A DNA stretch of 10,802 bases. Source: Luminiphilus sp. Lineage in GTDB: Bacteria; Pseudomonadota; Gammaproteobacteria; Pseudomonadales; Halieaceae. The number at the start of each line of letters is the position of its first letter. Positions within the stretch are counted from its first letter, which is position 1. The notes beneath the pieces are model-generated. The model was not told the origin of the DNA, did not search any database, and saw only the letters and a list, made by a program, of their open reading frames with translations. The stretch lies in assembly GCA_022425845.1 (NCBI GenBank), contig JAKMEU010000339.1, positions 1-10,802 of the forward strand, read 5' to 3'. Of this stretch, positions 1 through 6,778 are shown piece after piece. The position numbers and the translations under genes were made by a program.

Positions 1-1074
1 CTCACAGTTCAGGCCGGCGTGAAGCTCGAGACAGTGCAACAGGCTGCCGAAGAGGAAGGTCTTATTTTCCCGCTTGACCTCGGAGCGCGTGGGTCGGCCA
101 CCATTGGCGGCAATGCTGCCACCAACGCCGGCGGTAATCGGGTGATCCGCTACGGCATGATGCGTGACATGGTGTTGGGTGTAGAAGCCGTCCTGGCGGA
201 CGGCACGATTATCAACAGCCTCAACGGGCTGATTAAGAACAATACCGGCTACGACATCAAACAACTGTTTCTGGGCTCTGAGGGGACGCTTGGCATCATC
301 ACACGGCTGACCCTGCGGCTTTTCGAAGCGCCCCTGACAAGACACATGGCATTTGCGGCACTCGATAGCTTTGACGGGGTTAAAGGACTGCTGCGGCACA
401 TGGATAAAAGTATGGGCGGCAGTTTGTCGGCCTTTGAGACCCTGTGGTCGAACTACTATGAGCTTGTCACATCCCCACCGTCGAAGAATCGCCCGCCGGT
501 AGCCCAGGGCCACGCCTTTTATGTGCTGATAGAGTCCCAGGGCGCCGATAGCCAAAGTGACTCGCTACGCTTTCAGTCGGCCCTTGAGAGCGCACATGAG
601 CAGGGGCTCATTGCGGATGCAGCGATCGCGCAGTCAGAGAGCGAATGCCAGGCTTTCTGGCACGTACGTGACGATGTCGAGCAGGTGTTCGTGGGGGGAC
701 ACGCCTTTCTGTTTGACATCTCGCTGCCTATTGATGCGATGGAAACGTATGTGCAGGCGGTCGCAAACCGGCTGGAGCGCACACCCGCCCGACATTTCTG
801 GGTTTTTGGCCACGTTGGCGACGGCAATCTTCACCTCGCTATCCAGATTCCCGCAACCACAGACCGCGGTTGCCAGAATGACATCGAATCCTGCGTGTAC
901 GAGCCGCTGGCCAATTGCAAAGGGTCGGTATCGGCTGAACACGGCATCGGTCTCGAGAAAAAGCGCTGGCTACCTGTCAGTCGCAGCCCGGCAGAGCTCG
1001 AACTGATGAAAACCATAAAAACAGCCCTGGACCCAAAATCCATCCTGAATCCCGGCAAGATTCTGGATCTCTAA
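1..1074 (+). CDS. FAD-binding oxidase/2-hydroxyacid dehydrogenase, GlcD/D2HGDH-like, 5'-truncated
   Basis: The reading frame is open from base 1 (LTVQAG before the GTG at 19), so the true start lies upstream and the GTG is probably internal. The visible part begins late in the PCMH-type FAD-binding domain: GSATIGGNAATNAGG, then GMMRD and LFLGSEGTLGIIT, all typical of flavin binding in this superfamily. The C-terminal FAD-oxidase domain ends with GHVGDGNLHLA (about 808-840), SAEHGIG (about 931-951) and the usual DPKSILNPGKIL tail. The two histidines at 811-813 and 832-834, with the Glu-His of SAEHG, match the metal and substrate site of D-2-hydroxyglutarate and D-lactate dehydrogenases. Such enzymes oxidise a 2-hydroxy acid to a 2-oxo acid and pass electrons to a quinone, cytochrome or flavoprotein. 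The Asn expected in D2HGDH after GDGNLHL is Ala here (838-840), so the substrate cannot be named. A D-2-hydroxyglutarate, D-lactate or related dehydrogenase is possible. The superfamily is certain; the substrate is open. Confidence 0.9.
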   Translation, partial: LTVQAGVKLETVQQAAEEEGLIFPLDLGARGSATIGGNAATNAGGNRVIRYGMMRDMVLGVEAVLADGTIINSLNGLIKNNTGYDIKQLFLGSEGTLGIITRLTLRLFEAPLTRHMAFAALDSFDGVKGLLRHMDKSMGGSLSAFETLWSNYYELVTSPPSKNRPPVAQGHAFYVLIESQGADSQSDSLRFQSALESAHEQGLIADAAIAQSESECQAFWHVRDDVEQVFVGGHAFLFDISLPIDAMETYVQAVANRLERTPARHFWVFGHVGDGNLHLAIQIPATTDRGCQNDIESCVYEPLANCKGSVSAEHGIGLEKKRWLPVSRSPAELELMKTIKTALDPKSILNPGKILDL

Positions 1075-1112
1075 AAATATTGGCCCCGTTAGCCAGGTAA
1101 CTAACGACCAAA

Positions 1113-1137
1113 AAAAGCCCGCAATATGCGGGCTTTT
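1113..1137. terminator. Bidirectional Rho-independent terminator between the oxidase gene and icd
   Basis: A perfect 6-bp stem GCCCGC (1117-1122) / GCGGGC (1128-1133) with a 5-nt AATAT loop is flanked by AAAA on the left and TTTT on the right. The A and T runs can also pair and extend the stem. The U-tract serves the plus strand on the right and the minus strand on the left. It lies 38 nt after the oxidase stop and 18 nt beyond the icd stop, exactly between two convergent genes. Confidence 0.9.
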
Positions 1138-1155
1138 ATCAACTATAACAGCAGC

Positions 1156-2409
1156 TTACATGGCCTTTATAATTGCCTTTCCAAAGTCGGAGCAAGACAC
1201 CAGAGTGGCCCCCTCCATCAGCCGTTCAAAATCGTAAGTCACCGTCTTGGCCTGAATAGCGCCGTTCATTCCATCAATCATCAGGTCAGCCGCTTCGTTC
1301 CAGCCCAGATGCCGCATCATCATCTCCGCAGAGAGAATCAGTGAGCCCGGATTGACCTTGTCCTGGCCGGCATATTTTGGTGCGGTGCCATGAGTGGCTT
1401 CAAACAGCGCCACGGTATCCGACAGGTTGGCCCCCGGGGCGATCCCGATTCCCCCTACCTGTGCCGCCAGCGCATCGGACAAATAATCGCCGTTGAGGTT
1501 GAGGGTCGCGACCACGCTGTACTCTCTGGGTCGGGTCAGGACCTGCTGCAGCATCGCATCTGCTATCACATCCTTGATAATAATCGGCTCTCCTGTCTGT
1601 GGGTTCTTTATTTCCACCCAGGGGCCTCCGTCGAGAAGTTGCCCGTCAAATTCTTCCTGGGCCAGTTCGTAACCCCAGTCGCGGAACGCCCCCTCGGTAA
1701 ACTTCATGATGTTGCCCTTGTGAACCAGGGTCACGGAGGGCAGATTCTGATCAATCGCGTACTGGATAGCTTTGCGCACCAGCCGCTTGGTACCCGAGGA
1801 CGAGACCGGCTTTATGCCAATACCGACGTCCACAGGAAAACGAATTTTAGTTGCGCCCATCTCATTAATGATGAAATCAACAACCTTCTGGGCTTCGGGC
1901 GTGCCGGCCTGATACTCAATCCCCGCGTAAATATCCTCAGAATTTTCTCGGAAAATAACCATGTTGCAATCGCCGGGCTTTCGAACCGGCGAAGGCACAC
2001 CCTCGAACCAGCGAACCGGGCGCAGACAGGTGTACAGGTCCAACTCCTGCCGTAGCGCCACATTCAAGGACCGAAAACCACCGCCAACAGGCGTCGTCAG
2101 GGGCCCCTTGATGGCAACAGAGTAGGTTTTGATGGCATCGAGAGTTTCTTCAGGAAACCAATCGCCCTCGTAGAGCTCAGCGGCCTTCTCTCCGGTATAA
2201 ATCTCCATCCAGGAAATCTTTTTCTCGCCGCCATAGGCCTTCTCAACAGCAGCGTCTACGACGTCTATCATGACGGGAGTGATATCAACACCAATCCCAT
2301 CGCCCTCAATGTAGGGGATAATGGGTTGGTTGGGCACCGAAAGGCTGTTATCCGCGTTGACTGTGATGATGTCGCCGGTTTCCGGTACCTTGATGTGCTT
2401 GTATGCCAT
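1156..2409 (-). CDS. icd: Isocitrate dehydrogenase, NADP-dependent
   Basis: This TCA-cycle enzyme oxidatively decarboxylates isocitrate to 2-oxoglutarate with NADPH formation in the cytoplasm, as a homodimer. The 417 residues are essentially the length of the E. coli enzyme (416) and align throughout. Visible landmarks are IPYIEGDGIG (about 31-40), IKGPLTTPVGGG (about 100-111), the substrate loop FRSLNVALRQ, MVIFRENSEDIYAGIE, VHKGNIMKFTEG, NLNGDYLSDALAAQ and HGTAPKYAGQDKVNP. The Lys-Tyr in HGTAPKY and the Tyr/Arg of TYDFERL are the residues that select NADP over NAD in the E. coli enzyme. Ser114 corresponds to E. coli Ser113, the serine phosphorylated by AceK, so the regulatory site is present; aceK itself is not in the window. 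The start ATG follows AGGA at 2423-2420 with 10-nt spacing. The gene converges on the FAD oxidase and diverges from rluE. Confidence 0.98.
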   Translation of the reverse strand: MAYKHIKVPETGDIITVNADNSLSVPNQPIIPYIEGDGIGVDITPVMIDVVDAAVEKAYGGEKKISWMEIYTGEKAAELYEGDWFPEETLDAIKTYSVAIKGPLTTPVGGGFRSLNVALRQELDLYTCLRPVRWFEGVPSPVRKPGDCNMVIFRENSEDIYAGIEYQAGTPEAQKVVDFIINEMGATKIRFPVDVGIGIKPVSSSGTKRLVRKAIQYAIDQNLPSVTLVHKGNIMKFTEGAFRDWGYELAQEEFDGQLLDGGPWVEIKNPQTGEPIIIKDVIADAMLQQVLTRPREYSVVATLNLNGDYLSDALAAQVGGIGIAPGANLSDTVALFEATHGTAPKYAGQDKVNPGSLILSAEMMMRHLGWNEAADLMIDGMNGAIQAKTVTYDFERLMEGATLVSCSDFGKAIIKAM

Positions 2410-2437
2410 AGTTAAGGAATCCTGTTTTGTCGTTTAT

Positions 2438-2452
2438 ATCGGACTTTCCGAT
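2438..2452. promoter_or_regulatory. Inverted repeat upstream of icd, possible operator or 5'UTR hairpin
   Basis: ATCGGA (2438-2443) and TCCGAT (2447-2452) form a perfect 6-bp inverted repeat around CTT. It lies 29-43 nt upstream of the icd start. On the minus strand a TATAAA-like -10 candidate (2437-2432) directly abuts it, but I see no convincing -35 box. It may be a repressor site or a leader hairpin. The repeat is directly visible; the function is inferred. Confidence 0.35.
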
Positions 2453-2470
2453 GGACCCAGCCCCAGCAAG

Positions 2471-2519
2471 TCGTGCGATGGTTCGCTGGCTCATAGCCGG
2501 GACGCATCGCTTAGCACGA
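2471..2519. repeat. Nested inverted repeats in the icd-rluE divergent spacer
   Basis: GCGATG (2475-2480) pairs with CATCGC (2505-2510). The flanking TCGT (2471-2474) pairs with ACGA (2516-2519) across a 5-nt bulge, and an inner GGCT/AGCC (2488-2491 / 2495-2498) closes a 3-nt loop. A further GC-rich hairpin GCCCG/CGGGC (2552-2556 / 2564-2568) lies just before the rluE ribosome-binding site. No U-tract follows any of them, so they do not look like terminators. They could be leader structures of either divergent transcript or protein-binding sites. I see no ORF in the spacer. Confidence 0.35.
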
Positions 2520-2586
2520 ATGTTGTGAGACGTTACTGGATGACGGTACCTGCCCGCCTCCCCCGGGCGGCATTCTAACACCAATG

Positions 2587-2593
2587 AGGAGGG
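2587..2593 (+). promoter_or_regulatory. Strong Shine-Dalgarno that fixes the TTG start of rluE
   Basis: AGGAGGG lies 7 nt before the TTG codon at 2601. The nearby ATG at 2584 is in another frame, so this near-consensus site supports TTG initiation of the pseudouridine synthase. Confidence 0.8.
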
Positions 2594-2600
2594 TTCGGGC

Positions 2601-3161
2601 TTGCCCAGCATCATTCTGCTAAACAAACCGTTTCGGGTGTTAAGCCAATTTACGGACCGGTATTCAGAGACTCCTCGCGCCACCCTGGCAGACTTTTTGT
2701 CCGCTCCAGACTACCGGGTGGCCGGGCGTCTGGACTACGACTCCGAGGGGCTTGTCATACTGACCCGGGACGGCAAGTTACAGCAACGCATTGCCAACCC
2801 CAAGTTCAAGCTGTGGAAGACGTATTGGGTACAGGTGGAGGGAACGCCCGAACCTGAAGCATTGAGGACCCTGGCAGATGGTGTGGTTCTCAGGGACGGT
2901 CTAACCCGTCCGGGAAAAGTCAAAGCCATCGCACCGCCCCATCTCTGGCCAAGGGACCCTCCGGTCCGATACCGCGCCAACATACCCGATGGATGGCTTG
3001 AGCTGTCTATTCAGGAGGGTCGAAACCGGCAGGTTAGAAGGATGACCGCAGCCGTGGGGCTACCCACCCTCAGGCTGGTTCGTGTCGCTGTTGGCGACTG
3101 GCATATCAGGGATCTTCCGCCCGGCGGCTATCGCACAGAAGCACTGGGAAGCAGCGCATGA
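2601..3161 (+). CDS. rluE: 23S rRNA pseudouridine(2457) synthase RluE
   Basis: RluE isomerises one uridine of the 23S rRNA peptidyl-transferase region (U2457 in E. coli) to pseudouridine. The 186-residue protein belongs to the RsuA/RluE family. It shows the N-terminal strand IILLNKPFRVLSQFTD (about 4-19), the catalytic motif GRLDYDSEGL with the nucleophilic Asp at about 45, the KLWKTYWVQVEG strand, LWPRDPPVR, the EGRNRQVRRMTAAVG RNA-binding/core motif and PTLRLVRVAVGDW. It is about 30 residues shorter than the E. coli protein because the basic N-terminal extension is absent; there is no separate S4 domain. Initiation is at TTG behind a strong AGGAGGG. It is the first gene of the plus-strand block, and its TGA overlaps the nudJ ATG in an ATGA. 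Confidence 0.93.
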   Translation: MPSIILLNKPFRVLSQFTDRYSETPRATLADFLSAPDYRVAGRLDYDSEGLVILTRDGKLQQRIANPKFKLWKTYWVQVEGTPEPEALRTLADGVVLRDGLTRPGKVKAIAPPHLWPRDPPVRYRANIPDGWLELSIQEGRNRQVRRMTAAVGLPTLRLVRVAVGDWHIRDLPPGGYRTEALGSSA

Positions 3162-3610
3162 ACGATCGGTGGCGACCCAACGTAACAGTGGCTGCAGTGG
3201 TCCATCAGGAGGGGCGCTACCTGATGGTAGAGGAGCGGGACCCTGTATCAGGACACCGCGTTCTGAACCAGCCGGCCGGGCATCTTGAACCTGGCGAAGG
3301 ACTGGTTGATGCGGTCAAGCGCGAGGTGCTGGAGGAAACACGCTGGGAAGTAACGGTAACCGGCTATCTAGGCGTCGCCTTGTTTACAGCAGCCAACAAT
3401 ACCACCTACCTCAGACACAGCTTTCTGTGCATTCCGACACGGGAGCATAGCGACCGCAACCTCGATGAGGCTATCATTGGGGCCCCGTGGATGAGCTATG
3501 AAGAGATCAAATCCCGGGCTGAAAGGCACAGGAGCCACCTGGTACTGGACGTACTGCGCCAATACCGTGCTGGCCTGTGCGCCCCCCTTTCGCATGTTAT
3601 TGACGCCTGA
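3158..3610 (+). CDS. nudJ: Nudix hydrolase, NudJ-type phosphatase
   Basis: NudJ in E. coli (YmfB) is a Nudix enzyme that hydrolyses nucleoside di- and triphosphates and the thiamine precursor HMP pyrophosphate. This 150-residue protein aligns with it: PNVTVAAVVHQEGRYLMVEE at the start, LNQPAGHLEPGEGLVDAV, then the Nudix helix REVLEE, and a C-terminal RSHLVLDVLRQYRAG. The Nudix box spans residues 41-63. Its Gly-x5-Glu, Arg-Glu and Glu-Glu metal-binding residues are all present. The late glycine of the consensus (REUXEEXGU) is Arg62 here, which is unusual. The start overlaps the rluE stop (ATGA), and mnmA begins 4 nt after its own stop, so translational coupling on both sides is likely. The E. 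coli order of these genes is the same. The family assignment is firm; the substrate is inferred from synteny. Confidence 0.92.
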   Translation: MNDRWRPNVTVAAVVHQEGRYLMVEERDPVSGHRVLNQPAGHLEPGEGLVDAVKREVLEETRWEVTVTGYLGVALFTAANNTTYLRHSFLCIPTREHSDRNLDEAIIGAPWMSYEEIKSRAERHRSHLVLDVLRQYRAGLCAPLSHVIDA

Positions 3611-3614
3611 GCCT

Positions 3615-4706
3615 ATGATAGACCCCAGCGCTACCAGAGTAATTGTCGGCATGTCAGGTGGCGTGGACTCCTCCGTTGCAGCGCTCATGCTCAAGGAACA
3701 GGGCTATCGTGTTGAGGGGCTGTTCATGAAGAACTGGGAGGAGGATGACGGTACTGAATACTGCACCGCCAAAGAAGATCTCGCCGATGCACAGGCAGTG
3801 GCGGACAAACTGGGCATACGCCTTCACAGCGCCAACTTTGCTGCGGAATACTGGGATGGTGTGTTTGAGCATTTCCTTGATGAATACCGGAGCGGCAGAA
3901 CACCTAATCCTGACATCCTGTGTAATCGTGAGATAAAGTTTCGGGCCTTTCTCGACTATGCCACCCAGCTCGGCGCCGATTACATCGCCACAGGGCACTA
4001 TGTGAGACGCAGCGTGGTAAACACTGAGACGCGCCTCTGCAAAGGCCTGGACCCCAATAAGGACCAGAGCTACTTCCTGCACCAGGTAGGGCAAGCCCAA
4101 CTTGAGAGAAGCCTCTTTCCATTGGGCGAGTTGGAAAAACCCCAGGTCAGGGGGATAGCCGAAGAGGCCGGTTTGGCCACTGCACGGAAGAAAGATTCCA
4201 CGGGGATCTGCTTTATCGGTGAACGCCGGTTTTCAGACTTTCTTCAGCAATACCTGCCGGCCCAGCCCGGCATGATCGAGGACCTGGATGGCAGGGTTCT
4301 GGGCGAGCATCGCGGCCTGATGTACCACACCATAGGGCAACGACAGGGCCTCGGTATTGGGGGGCTGGCAGATCATGCTGAAGCCCCCTGGTATGTCGTC
4401 AGAAAAGACCTGTCCCGGAATGTCTTGACGGTAGCACAGGGTAACGACCACCCCGCCCTATTCACTTCAACGCTGAGCGCACAGAGCCTGTTCTGGATAT
4501 CGGGCAAGGCACCGGCGCTTCCCCTGTCGTGTAAAGCTAAAGTGCGGTACCGACAAAGTGACCAGAGCTGCACCCTGCGCGCGACGGACCAGGGTTTCGT
4601 GGTTGACTTTAATACACCGCAGCGGGCGGTGACCCCCGGGCAATCGGTGGTTTTTTATGATGGTGATGTCTGCCTGGGTGGCGGTGTAATTGAAGGAACA
4701 CTATGA
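3615..4706 (+). CDS. mnmA: tRNA-specific 2-thiouridylase MnmA
   Basis: MnmA adenylates and thiolates U34 of tRNA-Lys, -Glu and -Gln, taking sulfur from the TusE relay in bacteria of this type. The 363-residue product starts at MIDPSATRVIVGMSGG. The PP-loop SGGVDSS is at residues 14-20, followed by GLFMKNWEEDDG. The two catalytic cysteines are Cys103 (in TPNPDILCN) and Cys199 (in DSTGICFIGER), equivalent to E. coli Cys102 and Cys199. ATGHYVRR, KDQSYFL, GLMYHTIGQRQGLGIGG and the C-terminal beta-barrel motif VTPGQSVVFYDGDVCLGGG complete the family pattern. The ATG at 3615 was chosen because the conserved sequence starts right after it. An in-frame ATG at 3594 and longer extensions would overlap nudJ and add unconserved residues. 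No good Shine-Dalgarno precedes it, in line with coupling to nudJ. Its TGA overlaps the hflD ATG. Confidence 0.97.
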   Translation: MIDPSATRVIVGMSGGVDSSVAALMLKEQGYRVEGLFMKNWEEDDGTEYCTAKEDLADAQAVADKLGIRLHSANFAAEYWDGVFEHFLDEYRSGRTPNPDILCNREIKFRAFLDYATQLGADYIATGHYVRRSVVNTETRLCKGLDPNKDQSYFLHQVGQAQLERSLFPLGELEKPQVRGIAEEAGLATARKKDSTGICFIGERRFSDFLQQYLPAQPGMIEDLDGRVLGEHRGLMYHTIGQRQGLGIGGLADHAEAPWYVVRKDLSRNVLTVAQGNDHPALFTSTLSAQSLFWISGKAPALPLSCKAKVRYRQSDQSCTLRATDQGFVVDFNTPQRAVTPGQSVVFYDGDVCLGGGVIEGTL

Positions 4707-5341
4707 GCAGCGACGACAGTTTAAGAAATCAGACGCTGGCACTCGCCGGTGTCGCGCAGACCGCGCGCATCGTTGATCAAATATCCCGCACGGGCACCTA
4801 CCCCATCGAATATCTGGAGGCGTCACTGCACTCATTATTCAGCTTCGATGCTTCCAATGTTGAAGGGGTCTACGGGAACATTCAGGGCGTAAAGCTGGGA
4901 TTGCAAAACCTGGCGGCTGGCTTGGCGCCTGGCAGCGATGAGACAGCAGGAGCGATGATGCGCTATTTCCTGGCCATACTTCATCTCGAGGGTAAGTTTG
5001 CAGCGCGCAGCGATCTTCAGGAAATTGTGCATAGCCGACTTCAGCACGCCAGTTACAAAGCGACGCACTTCACCTCTCAGGCCAAAGAAATTTGTCATAG
5101 TGTCGCAGCGGTTTATTCAGATACCCTGAGTACGCTTCCGTTCCGTATCAAGGTCAATGGCAGCGCGCAGCACCTGGAGAATGAAGGCAACGCCGAGATT
5201 ATTCGCGCCCTGTTATTGGCTGGAGTTCGGTCAGCGTTCCTTTGGCGCCAATTGGGGGGGCGGCGTTGGAAATTAACGCTCCAGCGTGGACGCGTTCGGG
5301 GCATGGCTCTGGAGCTATGCCGCGAACTCGGTGTCCGGTAG
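4703..5341 (+). CDS. hflD: High frequency lysogenization protein HflD homologue
   Basis: HflD is a peripheral inner-membrane protein. In E. coli it binds phage lambda CII and affects its degradation; its wider cellular role is unclear. The 212-residue sequence matches the family in length and pattern: QTLALAGVAQTARIVDQIS at the start, LEASLHSLFSFD, VKLGLQNLAAGL, MRYFLAILHLEGKF, AAVYSDTLSTLPFRIKVNGSAQHL and the C-terminal ALLLAGVRSAFLWRQLGG. No signal peptide or transmembrane helix is evident; the protein is predicted to be all-helical. GAAGGA (4692-4697) sits 5 nt before the ATG, and the ATG overlaps the mnmA stop. The mnmA-hflD-purB order is conserved in gammaproteobacteria. Family membership is well supported; the function outside phage biology is unknown. 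Confidence 0.9.
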   Translation: MSSDDSLRNQTLALAGVAQTARIVDQISRTGTYPIEYLEASLHSLFSFDASNVEGVYGNIQGVKLGLQNLAAGLAPGSDETAGAMMRYFLAILHLEGKFAARSDLQEIVHSRLQHASYKATHFTSQAKEICHSVAAVYSDTLSTLPFRIKVNGSAQHLENEGNAEIIRALLLAGVRSAFLWRQLGGRRWKLTLQRGRVRGMALELCRELGVR

Positions 5342-5390
5342 GATTTCATCATGGCCATCATCATCAATGACACAAGCAGGTAAGCCCACC

Positions 5391-6761
5391 ATGGATTTGA
5401 ATGCACTCACGGCCATCTCCCCCCTCGATGGGCGCTACGGCGAAAAGTTACGCCCACTTCGATCTATATTCAGCGAATTCGGCTTGATAGCACGTCGAGT
5501 TCAAGTGGAAGTCCGATGGCTGCAATGTCTTGCTGCGCACCCCGGCATCACAGAGGTGCCCGCCTTCAGCGACGACACAACCGCATTTCTCGACCGTTTG
5601 CTGGCAAACTTTGGGCCCGAAGCTGCGGCCGCGATTAAAGCCATTGAGTCGAGGACCAACCATGATGTGAAGGCCGTTGAATATTTTCTGAAGGAGGCGG
5701 TGGCCAGCGAGTCCGAGCTCCTGGCAGCCAGTGAATTCATCCACTTCGCATGTACCTCAGAAGACATCAATAACCTGGCACATGGATTGATGCTGCGCGA
5801 CGGGCTCAAGATAATCCGCGAGGCCATGCAAGCGATTGTTTCTGAATTGGCGATTATCGCGCGGACGCAGGCAGAGACGCCGATGCTCTCACGCACACAC
5901 GGTCAAACAGCCAGCCCCACCACACTCGGCAAAGAGTTTGCAAATGTCGCGGCGCGCCTGCAGCGGCAACTCACGCAGTTTGACGGCTGCGAGATTTTGG
6001 GGAAAATCAACGGCGCGGTAGGAAACTACAATGCCCATCTGGTCACGTACCCAAGCGTAGATTGGACGGCACTGGCCCATGAGTTCGTCGAGGCACTGGG
6101 GCTGACGTGGAATCCCTACACAACCCAGATCGAACCTCATGACTACATGGCGGAAATTTTCGATGCCATGGCACGGTTCAACACCATCCTCATCGATTTC
6201 AACCGCGACATATGGGGTTATATCGCCCTGGGCTACTTCAAGCAGCGGACCATCGAAGGCGAAGTGGGGTCGTCAACAATGCCCCACAAGGTCAATCCGA
6301 TTGATTTCGAAAATTCCGAGGGCAACCTCGGACTGGCGAATGCGGTACTTGGGCATCTAACGCAGAAGTTACCCATCAGCCGCTGGCAGCGAGACCTCAC
6401 CGACAGCACGGTGTTGCGCAACATGGGGGTGGGATTCGCCTACTCGCTGCTCGCCTATCAAAGCTGCCTTAAGGGCATTGGCAAGCTCGAGGTTAACAAG
6501 CAGAAGTTGGCACAGGATCTCGACAACAGCTGGGAGGTGCTTGCCGAACCCATCCAGACCGTGATGCGACGGTACGGGATTCCAGAGCCCTATGAAAAAT
6601 TGAAGGCGCTGACCCGGGGCCAGGCCATCACGCCGACCATTCTGGGAGAGTTCATACAATCACTTGAACTCCCCGAAGAAGCGAAGGCCCAACTCCTAGC
6701 CCTGACCCCCCAGGGATACACAGGAAACGCCGCCCAGCAAGCGCTTGCGCTCAAGGACTAA
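5391..6761 (+). CDS. purB: Adenylosuccinate lyase
   Basis: PurB carries out two beta-eliminations in purine synthesis, releasing fumarate from SAICAR to give AICAR and from adenylosuccinate to give AMP. It is a cytoplasmic homotetramer. From the ATG at 5391 the product is 456 residues, the same length as E. coli PurB, and begins MDLNALTAISPLDGRYG like that enzyme. Landmarks are TNHDVKAVEYFLKE (about 89-102), IHFACTSEDINNL, LSRTHGQTASPT with the catalytic His170, NGAVGNYNAH, and the lyase signature GSSTMPHKVNPIDFEN (about 293-308) with the catalytic serine (Ser294/295). An in-frame ATG at 5367 would add only eight unconserved residues, and frames open to 5286 run into hflD, so 5391 is preferred despite a weak upstream AGG. 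It lies 49 nt after hflD and 17 nt before roxA. Confidence 0.98.
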   Translation: MDLNALTAISPLDGRYGEKLRPLRSIFSEFGLIARRVQVEVRWLQCLAAHPGITEVPAFSDDTTAFLDRLLANFGPEAAAAIKAIESRTNHDVKAVEYFLKEAVASESELLAASEFIHFACTSEDINNLAHGLMLRDGLKIIREAMQAIVSELAIIARTQAETPMLSRTHGQTASPTTLGKEFANVAARLQRQLTQFDGCEILGKINGAVGNYNAHLVTYPSVDWTALAHEFVEALGLTWNPYTTQIEPHDYMAEIFDAMARFNTILIDFNRDIWGYIALGYFKQRTIEGEVGSSTMPHKVNPIDFENSEGNLGLANAVLGHLTQKLPISRWQRDLTDSTVLRNMGVGFAYSLLAYQSCLKGIGKLEVNKQKLAQDLDNSWEVLAEPIQTVMRRYGIPEPYEKLKALTRGQAITPTILGEFIQSLELPEEAKAQLLALTPQGYTGNAAQQALALKD

Positions 6762-6778
6762 GGGCCGGGCTTTTCGCC

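Noticed and set aside
1390..2055. A 221-codon open frame on the plus strand inside icd
   Set aside because: It lies antisense to a highly conserved enzyme, its translation resembles no family I know, and its length is explained by the codon bias of icd.
3498..3614. N-terminal extension of mnmA to an upstream start
   Set aside because: It would add up to 39 unconserved residues overlapping nudJ; family conservation begins just after the ATG at 3615.
5254..5260. A run of seven G near the end of hflD, considered as a phase-variable tract
   Set aside because: The in-frame product keeps the conserved family end (QLGG and following), and seven bases is short for hypermutable slippage.
5286..5390. 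N-terminal extension of purB into hflD
   Set aside because: The ATG at 5391 gives 456 residues and the conserved N-terminus, identical in length to E. coli PurB.
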